Origin: Mannheimia sp. USDA-ARS-USMARC-1261
GTDB taxonomy: Bacteria > Pseudomonadota > Gammaproteobacteria > Enterobacterales > Pasteurellaceae
Length of the DNA: 64,000 bases
Assembly: GCF_000521605.1 (NCBI RefSeq)
Contig: NZ_CP006942.1
Location: 372,001 to 436,000 of the forward strand
Direction of reading: 5' to 3'
Positions 29,045 through 37,356 of the stretch are shown here, piece by piece. The notes beneath the pieces were generated by a model. That model had not been told where the DNA came from. It saw only the letters and a program-made list of their open reading frames with translations, and made no database searches. Position 1 is the first letter of the stretch; the number at the start of each line of letters is the position of its first letter. A program made the position numbers and the translations under genes.

Positions 29045-29959
29045 TTAAAACCCTGTTGCTAGGGATAAAAATAATTCTTTACAAAGTTCTTTGTCATCTT
29101 CTTTGAGGATAGAATATGTTGCTCCTCTAATTAATACTAAGCTTTCTTCATCAAATTGAATAGGTATATATAATTGATAAAAAATCCCAATTACGTTTTT
29201 ATTAAATTTAAAATCAGGATTATGCTTCTTTAATTTATTAAGTAATAAATTAAATTGAAATTCTAAAGAATGTGATAGTAAAGTAGATATTATCTGTCGA
29301 AAATGTGGATTAGATTTAAAATTATCAATCTCTAGCTCAGAATACTTTTCCCTAAAAAATGTAATTATCGGGTAAATAATTTGAAAATATTCATCCTTGT
29401 TAAATACATCAGTAAAATCTAAGGCAATAAATCCCAATGATTTTTCTGGTATTTTATCTAACTGTTTATTAGCATCTTTTATGTTCTTTTCGAATTTTTT
29501 TATTGAATGCAATTTTTTACATTCAATAAATAAGTTATCATTAACTATAATATCGGTAATATCAAGCAAGTTTAGTTTTTCTTTTTTAAATCTACTTGCA
29601 ACATCTATTTCAAAGAAATAATCTTCTGATTTGTGTGCGTCATTAATATTTGTTTCAGAGCCAGAAATTAAATGTCTAAGAGTATCGGTTTTTATTTGTC
29701 CTTGATGTTCTTTTACAAAATTAAGGATTCTGGAATAATGGTAAATCTTTGAGAAGATTTTTATTAAAGTTTCTTTATCTTCATTTCCCCTAAGTTCTTT
29801 CTCCTTTACTTTTTTAAGCCATTTGGCAAATTTCGTAGCTCTTATATTTTTAAATGGTTTCTCACCTTTAATTTCTATTTTTTCTAACTCATCCATTAAT
29901 AGAATTGAATTGTTGATTAGATCTTCTAGTTTTGATTTATTAATATTAATATCTGACAT
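29045..29959 (-). CDS. unknown protein, possible PD-(D/E)XK nuclease fold
   Basis: 304-residue AT-rich protein with no family I can name. The central part [20 protein letters not shown], then [18 protein letters not shown], has the spacing of a PD-(D/E)XK core: E117, D136, E146-x-K148. The N-terminal third is helical and basic; the C-terminal half is helical with a short conserved-looking segment IRGATYSIL. No signal peptide. It lies between valS and a palindromic element, 31 bases before valS, and may be transcribed with it. A role in DNA processing or defence is only inferred from the motif. Confidence 0.6.
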   Translation of the reverse strand: MSDININKSKLEDLINNSILLMDELEKIEIKGEKPFKNIRATKFAKWLKKVKEKELRGNEDKETLIKIFSKIYHYSRILNFVKEHQGQIKTDTLRHLISGSETNINDAHKSEDYFFEIDVASRFKKEKLNLLDITDIIVNDNLFIECKKLHSIKKFEKNIKDANKQLDKIPEKSLGFIALDFTDVFNKDEYFQIIYPIITFFREKYSELEIDNFKSNPHFRQIISTLLSHSLEFQFNLLLNKLKKHNPDFKFNKNVIGIFYQLYIPIQFDEESLVLIRGATYSILKEDDKELCKELFLSLATGF

Positions 29960-29975
29960 ATTTCCCCCGATGGAG

Positions 29976-30026
29976 CTCGTCTCCGACGAGTGCCTATTTA
30001 TTTAAGCACCCGTCAGAGACGGGTGC
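29976..30026. repeat. two-hairpin palindromic element E
   Basis: CTCGTC-TCC-GACGAG (29976-29990) and GCACCCGTC-AGA-GACGGGTGC (30006-30026). The loop pair TCC/AGA equals the inner P2/P3 loops of elements A-C, so this looks like a solo inner pair of the same family. Confidence 0.65.
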
Positions 30027-30041
30027 TATCGTTGGTATTTT

Positions 30042-30099
30042 ACAAGCGGTCTGTTTTGAGAAGTTTTTTGCAAAATTTTTCTTAAATTTAACTGCTTGT
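30042..30099. repeat. inverted uptake-sequence pair
   Basis: ACAAGCGGTCTG and AACTGCTTGT arms with A/T-rich interior, one arm degenerate (ACTGCTTGT). Lies between palindromic elements E and D, in the same order as the uptake core upstream of element C. Confidence 0.55.
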
Positions 30100-30101
30100 C
30101 A

Positions 30102-30223
30102 CCCCACACGAGCCGTGTGGGGTTAAGCATAACCGAGCCACGCTGTGGCTCTTATTTTTCTCTAACTTCTAGCCCCAGAGGGGCTGAGCTATGCTTAACC
30201 TAGTACGGCTTTGCCGTGCTAGG
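30102..30223. repeat. composite four-hairpin palindromic element D
   Basis: P1 (30102-30122): stem CCCCACAC, loop GAGCC. P2 (30135-30151): GAGCCAC-GCT-GTGGCTC. P3 (30171-30185): AGCCCC-AGA-GGGGCT. P4 (30199-30223): an 11-bp CCTAGTACGGC-TTT-GCCGTGCTAGG. Linkers GGTTAAGCAT and ATGCTTAACC are exact complements. A diverged member of the A-C family; P4 overlaps the end of a small ORF. Confidence 0.75.
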
Positions 30224-30394
30224 TCTGTCCGCATATTGAATTACCTTTTCCGTGCCATCTGGATAATGCTGGATTAAATCTCCATTTTCACGGCGATATG
30301 TCAGCACTTCGTGCTTTTTCTTTTCTTCAAACCACGCAGTAAAGAGAATATCCAGCTCTCGTTGTTTTTTGAGTAATTCTTCACGGCTTGTCAT
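30200..30394 (-). CDS. small protein downstream of fic
   Basis: 64-residue ORF one base after the fic stop. It has a charged helix (REELLKKQRELDILFTAWFEEKKKHE) followed by RRENGDLIQHYPDGTEKVIQYADRP. I do not recognise it. The tight spacing suggests co-expression with Fic and perhaps a partner role, but class II Fic proteins carry their own inhibitory motif, so an antitoxin is not required. The last eight codons (PSTAKPY and stop) are encoded by hairpin P4 of element D, so the natural C-terminus may have been replaced. Confidence 0.6.
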   Translation of the reverse strand: MTSREELLKKQRELDILFTAWFEEKKKHEVLTYRRENGDLIQHYPDGTEKVIQYADRPSTAKPY

Positions 30395-30395
30395 T

Positions 30396-31145
30396 TTATG
30401 TCCTCTGTTTCAGAATCGCCAAATATCTTTCCAGTTCCGTTAATTCATATCGACTAATTAATTCAACTAAACTTCTAATACCTTGTTCATTTTTATGGAA
30501 ATCATCAAAACATTGGTAATAGTTTGCTCGATGAGTAAATTTAATATCAACAGGTAAATAGCCTTGTTTCAATAATTCAAAATTAATCAGTAATCGCCCT
30601 GTACGTCCGTTGCCGTCAATAAAAGGATGAATACTTTCAAAGGCTAAATGTAACCAACTAATCGCTTCTATTGGGTGAAGTGCAGTCAGTTTTTGTTGAT
30701 ATTTTTCAATTAACGACTGCATTTCTTCGGCAATCAAATAAGGAGCAGTAGGCTCATTTTCTGCCCCTAAAATACGCACCGGAATTTTGCGATAAACACC
30801 TCGACTTTCAGCATTATTCATTAAAACAAGCGAATGAATATCTTTAATGGTTCGCTCGCTTAATGGTTCATCATTGGCAACTAATTCATAAATATAGTTA
30901 AAGGCATCTTTGAAACCGATAATATCCAAATGTTCTCGTAATGGCTTTTCCGCAATCGTCATTCCCTCTTTTAAAATCAGAACGGTTTCACGCAAGGTAA
31001 TGGTATTGCCTTCAATCGCATTGGAATTATATGAGCTTTCAATAATAAATTCTTCTCGCAAACGCTGTATTTCAGATGCGGATAATGGACGACGTTGAGA
31101 AAGTTCTGCTTTTAAACGATCAATTTGGGCTAATTTATTTTGCAT
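30396..31145 (-). CDS. Fic family protein (class II, AMPylase-type)
   Basis: 249 residues. The Fic motif HPFIDGNGRTGR spans 173-184 with the catalytic His and intact phosphate-binding loop, so AMP transfer is possible. An inhibitory helix motif S-x-x-x-E-G (S41 to G46 in NSNAIEGN) lies N-terminal, marking class II self-inhibited Fic enzymes. Further family features: GVYRKIPVRILGAEN (flap) and SWLHLAFESI. Target protein unknown. Encoded between elaA and a small ORF inside the holC-valS interval. Confidence 0.9.
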   Translation of the reverse strand: MQNKLAQIDRLKAELSQRRPLSASEIQRLREEFIIESSYNSNAIEGNTITLRETVLILKEGMTIAEKPLREHLDIIGFKDAFNYIYELVANDEPLSERTIKDIHSLVLMNNAESRGVYRKIPVRILGAENEPTAPYLIAEEMQSLIEKYQQKLTALHPIEAISWLHLAFESIHPFIDGNGRTGRLLINFELLKQGYLPVDIKFTHRANYYQCFDDFHKNEQGIRSLVELISRYELTELERYLAILKQRT

Positions 31146-31151
31146 ACTTAT

Positions 31152-31535
31152 TTATTCCTCCCAAACCATATCCAAATGCGGTATCCCGTCTTCCAAATAC
31201 ACGCCTGATACCGCTTTGAACCCAAAACTTTCATAAAACCCTTGCAAATAACTTTGGGCTTGGACGTGAACGGGTTGACCACGAGCCTCTTTTACCACTA
31301 ACACTCTGCCGATATGTACGCCATCATCACTTGGAATTAGACGGCAGTAAGCGGTCAGATTTTTTGCATTTTTTGCAAAGAAATGCACCGCTTGTAGGTC
31401 TTTGTCGTCCACTTCTTGGTAAGGGCAATTTTGCTCAACCACAAACACGGCGGTGCGGAGTTTGTAGATTTCAAATAGCTCTTGGGTGGAAAGTTGCCCA
31501 AAAGTCTTGGCTTGCCAATTTATTGTGTTTAGCAT
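31152..31535 (-). CDS. elaA: ElaA-like acetyltransferase with internal deletion
   Basis: 127 residues against about 150 for ElaA. The N-terminal part (LRTAVFVVEQNCPYQEVDDKDL) and C-terminal part (LQGFYESFGFKAVSGVYLEDGIPHLDMVWEE) match the family well. Between them GRVLVVKEARG runs straight into QPVHVQAQ, so roughly 20-25 residues are missing in frame. That segment normally holds the acetyl-CoA pyrophosphate loop and helix, so catalysis is doubtful. The start at 31535 overlaps the holC stop; the frame continues to 31556. Junction near 31275-31285. Confidence 0.8.
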   Translation of the reverse strand: MLNTINWQAKTFGQLSTQELFEIYKLRTAVFVVEQNCPYQEVDDKDLQAVHFFAKNAKNLTAYCRLIPSDDGVHIGRVLVVKEARGQPVHVQAQSYLQGFYESFGFKAVSGVYLEDGIPHLDMVWEE

Positions 31536-31966
31536 TGCACGGTTTCCAGCTGCCAACCTAATTGGCGATATTGTTTATAGCGTTCGCGTGCTTGTACTTT
31601 GGCAGTTTCTTCCACCGGCACAAAGTCAATAATATGATTGAAACTGTTAATAAAATCGGGTAATTCTGTTTGTAATGAAATTAGTAAATCCCGATGTTGT
31701 GCGTTGCGTTTACCTTTCCACGAAATTTCAATCGGCGTTGGGTAAGTAGTAATTTCGCCCGATAAATTATGTGGTACGAAAGAATCAGGATCTCTTGCCC
31801 AAAGTGCTTCATCAATATTGAAGGCTTGTTGTTCTGTTTCACAGGCAATAAGCACTCGTTTACCTAATCGCCACGCTTGAGCGGCAAGTTCACAAGCCTG
31901 AGCTTCAGCGGCTGAAATATCGGCTGAATCGGTTTGGCTTAGAAGATAAAATTGCACTTGTTTCAC
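31529..31966 (-). CDS. holC: DNA polymerase III chi subunit
   Basis: Chi joins the clamp loader (through psi, HolD) to SSB. 145 residues with QVQFYLLSQ start, ACELAAQAWRLGKRVLIACETEQQAFNIDEALWARDPDSFVPHNL, and C-terminal ERYKQYRQLGWQL, all typical. In many gammaproteobacteria holC lies directly before valS; here elaA, fic, a small ORF, repeats and a nuclease-like gene separate them. Its stop overlaps the elaA start. Confidence 0.95.
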   Translation of the reverse strand: MKQVQFYLLSQTDSADISAAEAQACELAAQAWRLGKRVLIACETEQQAFNIDEALWARDPDSFVPHNLSGEITTYPTPIEISWKGKRNAQHRDLLISLQTELPDFINSFNHIIDFVPVEETAKVQARERYKQYRQLGWQLETVQC

Positions 31967-32211
31967 AGCATATTCCTAAACAATATATTGATGTACTTAA
32001 ACGGTAGATTTTAGCTGAAAATCAGGCAAATATAAAATCTAAGCGGCATTTTTTGCAAAAAATATGCGAAAAAGCACCGCTTGTGGCGTTTTTCAGGAGG
32101 TTTGAGGTTGAACTAATTCACTTTTACTTGTTCTAATAGCTGGAATGCACTATTTCCAACGGTGGAAATTGTGTAAAATGAAACCCCCAGTCTTATTATG
32201 AGGAACTTACT

Positions 32212-32655
32212 ATGGGCTTATTTGATTTTGTAGACGACATTGGTCGTAAATTATTTAACAAAGAAGAAGATGCTTCAAAAGCCGTTACTGAACATTTGAG
32301 CCAAGATAATCCGGGCGTTGAAAATGTGAATGTAACCGTTGAAAATGGTGTAGCGAAAATTTCCGGTATTGCTTCAAGTGCAGCCGCTGTTGAGAAAGCG
32401 GTGTTGATGGCAGGTAACGTAGCCGGTATTACTAACGTGAATATTGATGCCTTACAACTTGCAAGAGAAGAACAGTTAGCCGGCGATGATGAGTTTTACG
32501 TTATCCAAAAAGGCGATACTTTATGGGAAATCGCAACGAAAGCATACGGCAACGGTGCAAAATATAAAGCGATTGTGGAAGCGAATAAAGAAGTGATTAA
32601 AGACGAAAATAAAATCTTCCCGGGTCAAAAAATCCGAATTCCAAAAGGTTTATAA
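32212..32655 (+). CDS. kbp: BON-LysM protein, potassium-binding Kbp
   Basis: 147 residues with an N-terminal BON domain (about 25-90, VENVNVTVENGVAKISGIASS) and a C-terminal LysM domain (about 97-145, YVIQKGDTLWEIATKAYGNG to FPGQKIRIPKGL). This is the domain order and length of E. coli YgaU/Kbp, a cytoplasmic K+ sensor. SD ATGAGGAAC. TAAAAT at 32174-32179 with upstream TG is a likely -10. A hairpin terminator follows. Confidence 0.92.
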   Translation: MGLFDFVDDIGRKLFNKEEDASKAVTEHLSQDNPGVENVNVTVENGVAKISGIASSAAAVEKAVLMAGNVAGITNVNIDALQLAREEQLAGDDEFYVIQKGDTLWEIATKAYGNGAKYKAIVEANKEVIKDENKIFPGQKIRIPKGL

Positions 32656-32660
32656 TTAAG

Positions 32661-32694
32661 AAGAGCTAAACTTGTGAAAGTTTAGCTCTTTTTA
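32661..32694 (+). terminator. kbp terminator
   Basis: AAGAGCTAAACTT-GTGA-AAGTTTAGCTCTT followed by TTTATA. Confidence 0.9.
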
Positions 32695-32707
32695 TATAAG
32701 AGTAGTT

Positions 32708-32737
32708 GATAAAAAAGCTCTGCATTTGCAGAGCTTT
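32708..32737 (-). terminator. lipoprotein gene terminator
   Basis: AAAAGCTCTGC-ATT-TGCAGAGCTTTT; on the minus strand it is followed by a T run. Confidence 0.85.
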
Positions 32738-32747
32738 TGAGTAATTG

Positions 32748-33275
32748 TTATTTACTTTCTACCGCTTGTTTCACTTCTTCAGCTTTCATTTCAGTTACTT
32801 CTTTTAACTCTGCTGCTTTTTCAACTACAGCGTTTTTAGCTGCTTCTGCTTTATCTGATGTTGCTTGTGCGGCTTCTTTAGCTGCTGCTTTCAACTCTGT
32901 AGCTTTAGCTTCTGTTGCGACTTTAGCCTCCTCTGCTTTTTCAACTACTGCATTTTTTGTGGCTTCTGTTTTATCTGAAACGGTTTGTGCAGCATCTTTA
33001 GCTGCTTCTTTTACTTCGTCAGTTTTAGCTTCAGTTACTGCTTTAACTTCTGCTGCTTTCTCAACAACAGAATTTTTAGCTTCTTCCGCTTCATTTGCTG
33101 TTGCTTGCATAGCATCTTTCGTTGCCTCTTTAACTTCTGTTGCTTTTTCAACAACTGCTTCTTTCACTTCAGTAGCTTTGTTTACTGTTGCTTGAGTTGC
33201 TTCTTTTGCTTGATCACACGCTGCAAGCGTCATTGTTGTACCTAACACTAATAAAGATAAAATTGTTTTTTTCAT
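32748..33275 (-). CDS. repetitive helical lipoprotein
   Basis: 175 residues. Signal peptide MKKTILSLLVLGTTMTLAAC with lipobox L-A-A-C, lipidated Cys at about 20. The mature part is wholly built of alanine, lysine and glutamate in repeats around a unit like AKNAVVEKA-x-EVK, which would form long amphipathic helices similar to LEA or apolipoprotein-type repeats. The Asp after Cys (CDQAK) would favour inner-membrane retention under the E. coli +2 rule, though this rule may differ here. Function unknown; envelope stress or surfactant-like role is a guess. Confidence 0.85.
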   Translation of the reverse strand: MKKTILSLLVLGTTMTLAACDQAKEATQATVNKATEVKEAVVEKATEVKEATKDAMQATANEAEEAKNSVVEKAAEVKAVTEAKTDEVKEAAKDAAQTVSDKTEATKNAVVEKAEEAKVATEAKATELKAAAKEAAQATSDKAEAAKNAVVEKAAELKEVTEMKAEEVKQAVESK

Positions 33276-33363
33276 TCCGAGTTCCTTAAATTAAAAAAAT
33301 AAACAAATACATTTTGCAATGTATTTGCTTAGGCTGATTAAATCATAAAAAGTTCATATTATA

Positions 33364-33397
33364 AAAAATGCCTATTAATTTTTAATCAATAGGCATT
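33364..33397 (-). terminator. rne terminator
   Basis: AATGCCTATT and AATAGGCATT arms; on the minus strand the hairpin is followed by TTTTTTATA. Confidence 0.85.
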
Positions 33398-33412
33398 CTA
33401 GTTTAGAGTTTT

Positions 33413-36400
33413 TTACTCAATATTGGTTGAGCGAGGTGCAGATTGCACTTGGCTTACCGCACTAGTGTAACCACCGAAACCCTTACCGTAGAAATAATAT
33501 TTAGAATTTTGCCACTGATTAATAGCAAAAGAGTCTAAGCTTTCTGTTGGTGGTGCAGCAACAGTCATTTCCGCTTTGGTATGTTCAACACGAGAGAATG
33601 TGCCTAAGCGACCGTTAAAACTATAGTTGCTTTCATAGCTTGAAACAGGCACTTCAATAACTTGTTGAGATACTGTTTCAATGGCTGGAGCAGAAGTCGC
33701 TTTTGATTGGAATTTACCAACACGCTCATTCTTCTCTTTTACCAAATCACGCTCAGAAGGCTGAGCAACCACACTACCAAATGGAGCAATATGTTCTTTT
33801 ACTTCTGATTTTTGAATTTCCGGTTCTAATCCTTTTTCTGCTTTAGGCTTAGCGTGTTCCTCTTGTTTTTCTTTGACTAAATCACGATTAGTCGGCTGAG
33901 CAACAAATCCACCTAACGGGCTAACAGAAAGTGTTTTCTTATCAGCTGCTTTTTTCTCTGCTTCAACAGGTTGGATTTCTTGCTGTTCAAGCATTTGATC
34001 AACCGATAAGAATTGTACTTTTTCTTCCGCTTTTGCCGGAGTTGCAAATTGTACCCAAACTTTACCGCTGGCAAGTTCAGGCGAAGCAACTGCTGAGCTC
34101 AATGGCATTGCAGAAGTTGCATTACCACGCTGATTCTCACGACGACGCTGATTACCTACACGTAAATGGCGAGGCAAACGGCGTTGGCGGTTGTTATCAC
34201 GGCTTTCAGAGTTGTTTTCAGCAATAGCTTCTACTGCTACAAGCGGTTGAATATTACTCGCTATGCTCGCTCCTTCGGAGCCGTTGGCTAAGCCAACGTT
34301 CAAGCACAAGTGTTTGTCATAATTTTTTTGCACATTTTCAACATCATCTAGTTTAACCGCAAGAGTTTCTACTGTTGATGGTACTAAATTTTCACTTACA
34401 GCTTCTACTGCCTCAACACGCACTTTTTTGCGTAATTCACGACGTTGGCGGCGTTCTACTTGGTTTTCTCGTTGATTATTGCGGCTTTCCTGTGCATCAG
34501 TTACGCCAGCTACTTCTTCAACCACCGCACGACGTTGTTTTTTCTCAGTACGAGTAGCTTTTTCTTCTTGAGACGCTACTTGATTTTGCTGTTGTTTACG
34601 CTCTTGATTTTCCGCTTTTGTATTGCGGTTCGGGCGTTCACGACGTTGGCGACGATCACGTTGATTGCGAGATTTCGGTTTCGGTTTTTCTTCCACTTTT
34701 TCTTCTGCTGCAAACCAGCCTTTAATCGTTGCCATTAAACGGCTGAATAGAGATGGTTTCGCCGGCTCAACCGGTGTTGGTGCAGGTTGAAGATTTAGCT
34801 CGGTGCTTTGTAATACAGATTCAACGGTAATCACAGGCTCATTGCGAGTTACTAAGGCATCATCATTATGGTTATGTGAATGATGGTGTGGTTCTTCCTC
34901 GCTACGTGCCTCGTAATGTTTGGTCAAATCGTAGCTCAAGGTTGGTGTTACTTCATTTTCACGCAGGCGATACACGCTGAAATGTGGGGTTTCCATACTT
35001 TCAGACGGTACAACCACAATTTGAACCTCGTGGCGTTTTTCAATGCTTGAAATTGCTTTACGTTTTTCGTTTAATAAATAAGTTGCAATCTGCACCGGCA
35101 CAATGGTGTGAACTTGAGCCGTGTTTTCTTTAATCGCCTCTTCTTCTAATAAACGTAAGATTGAAAGGGCAATAGACTCATTATCACGCACTTTACCTGT
35201 GCCTTGACAACGAGGACAGATATGCGATGAAGCTTCACTTAATGATGGACTTAAACGCTGGCGGCTCATTTCTAACAAACCGAAACGAGAGATGCGAGCA
35301 AACTGAATTCTTGCACGGTCTTGACGTGTTGCTTCACGAATGCGGTTTTCCACTTCACGTTGATGACGAACCGGGGTCATATCGATAAAGTCGATCACAA
35401 TTAAACCGCCCAAATCACGTAAACGTAATTGGCGAGCAATTTCATCTGCCGCTTCTAAGTTAGTGTTAAGGGCAGTTTCTTCAATATCGCCACCGCGAGT
35501 TGAACGTGATGAGTTAATATCAATCGCTGTTAAGGCTTCTGTTACATCAATAACAATTGAGCCGCCTGACGGTAAACGTACTTCACGTTGGAATGCAGAT
35601 TCAATTTGCGATTCAATTTGATAATGGCTAAATAACGGTACTTCGCCTTCGTATAAACGCACACGGTTGATGAAATCAGGGCGAACCAAACGAATGTGAT
35701 TTTTCGCCTTTTCGAATACTTTTTTGTTGTCGATTAATATTTCACCAATATCACGACGTAAGTAATCACGAATGGCACGTACAATCACATCACTTTCCTG
35801 ATGGATTAGGAAAGGTGCAGGGCGAGACTCTGCCGCTTTTTTAATGGCGTCCCAATGGTGCAATAGCACTTTTAAGTCCCACTGCAACTCTTCAGGTGAT
35901 TTTCCCACACCGGCAGTACGTACAATCAAACCGACATCTTCAGGTACATCTAAGCAGTCTAAAGCCTCTTTTAACTCTAAACGCTCATCGCCTTCAATAC
36001 GGCGGGAAATACCGCCTGCACGCGGATTGTTTGGCATTAAAACTAAGTAACTACCCGCAAGAGAAATGAAAGTGGTTAAGGCTGCACCTTTATTACCACG
36101 TTCTTCTTTGCTGACTTGAACGATAACTTCTTGTCCTTCTTGGATAATATCTTTGATATTTGGACGACCGTTAAACACATAGTCTGACGGGAAGTATTCA
36201 CGAGAAATTTCTTTTAAAGGTAGGAAACCGTGGCGTTCTGCACCGTAATCAACGAATGCTGCTTCAAGGCTTGGTTCAACACGGGTAATTTTACCCTTGT
36301 AGATATTAGATTTTTTCTGTTCGTGTCCCGGACTTTCAATATCCAGGTCGAATAAACGTTGCCCATCAACAAGGGCAACACGCAACTCTTCTTTTTGAGT

Positions 36401-36424
36401 TGCATTGATTAACATTCTTTTCAT
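33413..36424 (-). CDS. rne: ribonuclease E
   Basis: Endonuclease at the core of the RNA degradosome. Residues 1-about 520 are the catalytic half: S1 domain ([19 protein letters not shown]), DNase-I-like region with catalytic Asp in [10 protein letters not shown] (about 305) and VIDFIDM (about 348), and the zinc-link CPRC. The C-terminal half is disordered, Arg- and Glu-rich ([11 protein letters not shown]) with scaffold segments ending in the repeated [11 protein letters not shown] / [11 protein letters not shown] peptides. 1003 residues. Residues about 702-723 ([20 protein letters not shown]) are encoded by an inserted palindromic repeat. Long 5' leader. Confidence 0.96.
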   Translation of the reverse strand: MKRMLINATQKEELRVALVDGQRLFDLDIESPGHEQKKSNIYKGKITRVEPSLEAAFVDYGAERHGFLPLKEISREYFPSDYVFNGRPNIKDIIQEGQEVIVQVSKEERGNKGAALTTFISLAGSYLVLMPNNPRAGGISRRIEGDERLELKEALDCLDVPEDVGLIVRTAGVGKSPEELQWDLKVLLHHWDAIKKAAESRPAPFLIHQESDVIVRAIRDYLRRDIGEILIDNKKVFEKAKNHIRLVRPDFINRVRLYEGEVPLFSHYQIESQIESAFQREVRLPSGGSIVIDVTEALTAIDINSSRSTRGGDIEETALNTNLEAADEIARQLRLRDLGGLIVIDFIDMTPVRHQREVENRIREATRQDRARIQFARISRFGLLEMSRQRLSPSLSEASSHICPRCQGTGKVRDNESIALSILRLLEEEAIKENTAQVHTIVPVQIATYLLNEKRKAISSIEKRHEVQIVVVPSESMETPHFSVYRLRENEVTPTLSYDLTKHYEARSEEEPHHHSHNHNDDALVTRNEPVITVESVLQSTELNLQPAPTPVEPAKPSLFSRLMATIKGWFAAEEKVEEKPKPKSRNQRDRRQRRERPNRNTKAENQERKQQQNQVASQEEKATRTEKKQRRAVVEEVAGVTDAQESRNNQRENQVERRQRRELRKKVRVEAVEAVSENLVPSTVETLAVKLDDVENVQKNYDKHLCLNVGLANGSEGASIASNIQPLVAVEAIAENNSESRDNNRQRRLPRHLRVGNQRRRENQRGNATSAMPLSSAVASPELASGKVWVQFATPAKAEEKVQFLSVDQMLEQQEIQPVEAEKKAADKKTLSVSPLGGFVAQPTNRDLVKEKQEEHAKPKAEKGLEPEIQKSEVKEHIAPFGSVVAQPSERDLVKEKNERVGKFQSKATSAPAIETVSQQVIEVPVSSYESNYSFNGRLGTFSRVEHTKAEMTVAAPPTESLDSFAINQWQNSKYYFYGKGFGGYTSAVSQVQSAPRSTNIE
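34255..34319. repeat. three-hairpin palindromic repeat, copy 2, inside rne
   Basis: Hairpins GCTCC-TTC-GGAGC, CGTTGGC-TAA-GCCAACG and AAGCAC-AA-GTGTTT, in the order of the other two copies. The rne frame reads through it without a stop. An ACAAGCGGT uptake core lies directly beside it (34240-34248). Confidence 0.8.
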
Positions 36425-36767
36425 TGTGTTTTCTCATTATTGTTCATTTTACACGGGCTGTTTGCCCCATTATTCAGGAATGTTTTTATGTCTATCTCAC
36501 GACTGTCTTAATTCCTAATTAAAAGTGTTGACAGTTGTCTTATGTTTACTTTTTCTTGTCTCAAAGAAACTGCAAAATCAATCACTTATGGCTTGCTGAA
36601 GATTTTTGCAAGCGGTTATTTTTTGCCAAAATTTTGCAAATTTTCCGTTGCTTTTTTACAGGCAAAAATAACGAGGTATTATCGCATTTTACCCCTTTTA
36701 AAAGCAAGGTAATTGTAGCTGTTGTTGCGAATTAATTTTATTGAATTTTGTTGTTGAATATAAAAAA
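36425..36767 (-). promoter_or_regulatory. long rne leader with predicted promoter
   Basis: About 340 bases without a gene. On the minus strand -35 TTGCTT (36707-36702), 18-bp spacer and -10 GATAAT (36683-36678) predict a start near 36671 and a leader of about 250 nt. RNase E is known in E. coli to autoregulate through its long 5' UTR; here that is inference. Uptake-like AAGCGGTT sequence occurs at about 36610. Confidence 0.5.
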
Positions 36768-36815
36768 CACAAGCGGTTAAATTTACAAATTTTTTTGCAA
36801 ATTTAACCGCTTGTG
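36768..36815. terminator. uptake-sequence inverted pair after toxin gene
   Basis: CACAAGCGGTTAAATTT and AAATTTAACCGCTTGTG are perfect inverted repeats just downstream of the toxin stop. Confidence 0.75.
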
Positions 36816-36820
36816 GGTTA

Positions 36821-37105
36821 TTAAGAAGGGCGAGGGTAAAGTCGGCGAGTGTGAATAATTGTAATAATGAAAATATCTTCTTCAATAATCTCATACACTA
36901 TTCGATAATTTCGTACAAAAGTTTCTCGTGTGCCGTCATTACGAGTAATGCCAATTGTAGGCATAAATTCAAGCAACTTTAATTTCTTAAAGATATCAGT
37001 GTGGAGCTTAATACCACTTTGCTCATAGCCTGTAAATTCAACCACATTATCAATGATTTCATCAATATCATTTTCAGCTTGTGTGGTTAAAATAAGATTA
37101 GCCAT
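36821..37105 (-). CDS. RelE/ParE-family toxin
   Basis: 94 residues. Fold signature: LTTQAENDIDEIIDNVVEFTGYEQSGIKLHTDIF, then LLEFMPTIGITRNDGTRETFVRNYRIVYEIIEEDIFIITIIHTRRLYP, matching the ParE/RelE plan of a basic strand (VRNYRIVYEI) and a final H-T-R-R-x-Y-P. This ending is typical of ParE-like toxins. The start at 37105 overlaps the antitoxin gene by 8 bases; the frame extends to 37114. Target (gyrase or mRNA) cannot be told. Confidence 0.9.
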   Translation of the reverse strand: MANLILTTQAENDIDEIIDNVVEFTGYEQSGIKLHTDIFKKLKLLEFMPTIGITRNDGTRETFVRNYRIVYEIIEEDIFIITIIHTRRLYPRPS

Positions 37106-37277
37106 AAACCACATCTCTGTTTCGGCTTAATTCCATCTCTCTAATTTTACGTTCTAGCTTCTCTTTGGTACGCTGTTTAGCGACTTCAAGCGGAACTCCC
37201 TGTCCTGCTCGAGCTTGTTCTCTACCAATACGGATTTTTTCAGCTAAAAACTCATCATATCCCTTTTCTTTTAACAT
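37098..37277 (-). CDS. antitoxin of the RelE/ParE pair
   Basis: 59-codon ORF beginning MLKEKGYDEFLAEKIRIGRE and ending in a charged helix (KEKLERKIREMELSRN). It is preceded by the strong SD AGGAGCAAG and overlaps the toxin start, the usual antitoxin-first order. Length and charge fit short antitoxins of the stability-determinant type, whose C-terminal helix binds the toxin. It has a dedicated promoter with palindromic operator. Identification is by position and character rather than a strong family motif. Confidence 0.82.
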   Translation of the reverse strand: MLKEKGYDEFLAEKIRIGREQARAGQGVPLEVAKQRTKEKLERKIREMELSRNRDVVYG

Positions 37278-37295
37278 AACTTGCTCCTATTAAAA

Positions 37296-37340
37296 CGGAC
37301 AATTTTAGAACATTGTCCGCCTTTCATTCTAGTTTGTCAA
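37296..37340 (-). promoter_or_regulatory. toxin-antitoxin promoter with palindromic operator
   Basis: On the minus strand: -35 TTGACA (37340-37335), 17-bp spacer, -10 GACAAT (37317-37312). The inverted repeat CGGACAAT / ATTGTCCG (arms 37296-37303 and 37312-37319) covers the -10, as expected for autorepression by the antitoxin complex. Confidence 0.75.
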
Positions 37341-37356
37341 ATTAGTCGCTTGTAGG

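Noticed and set aside
32737-33195. 152-codon plus-strand frame opposite the lipoprotein gene
   Set aside because: It is the mirror of a low-complexity Ala/Lys/Glu repeat, rich in Ser/Ala/Phe, with no ribosome site; the minus-strand gene has a clear lipobox signal peptide.
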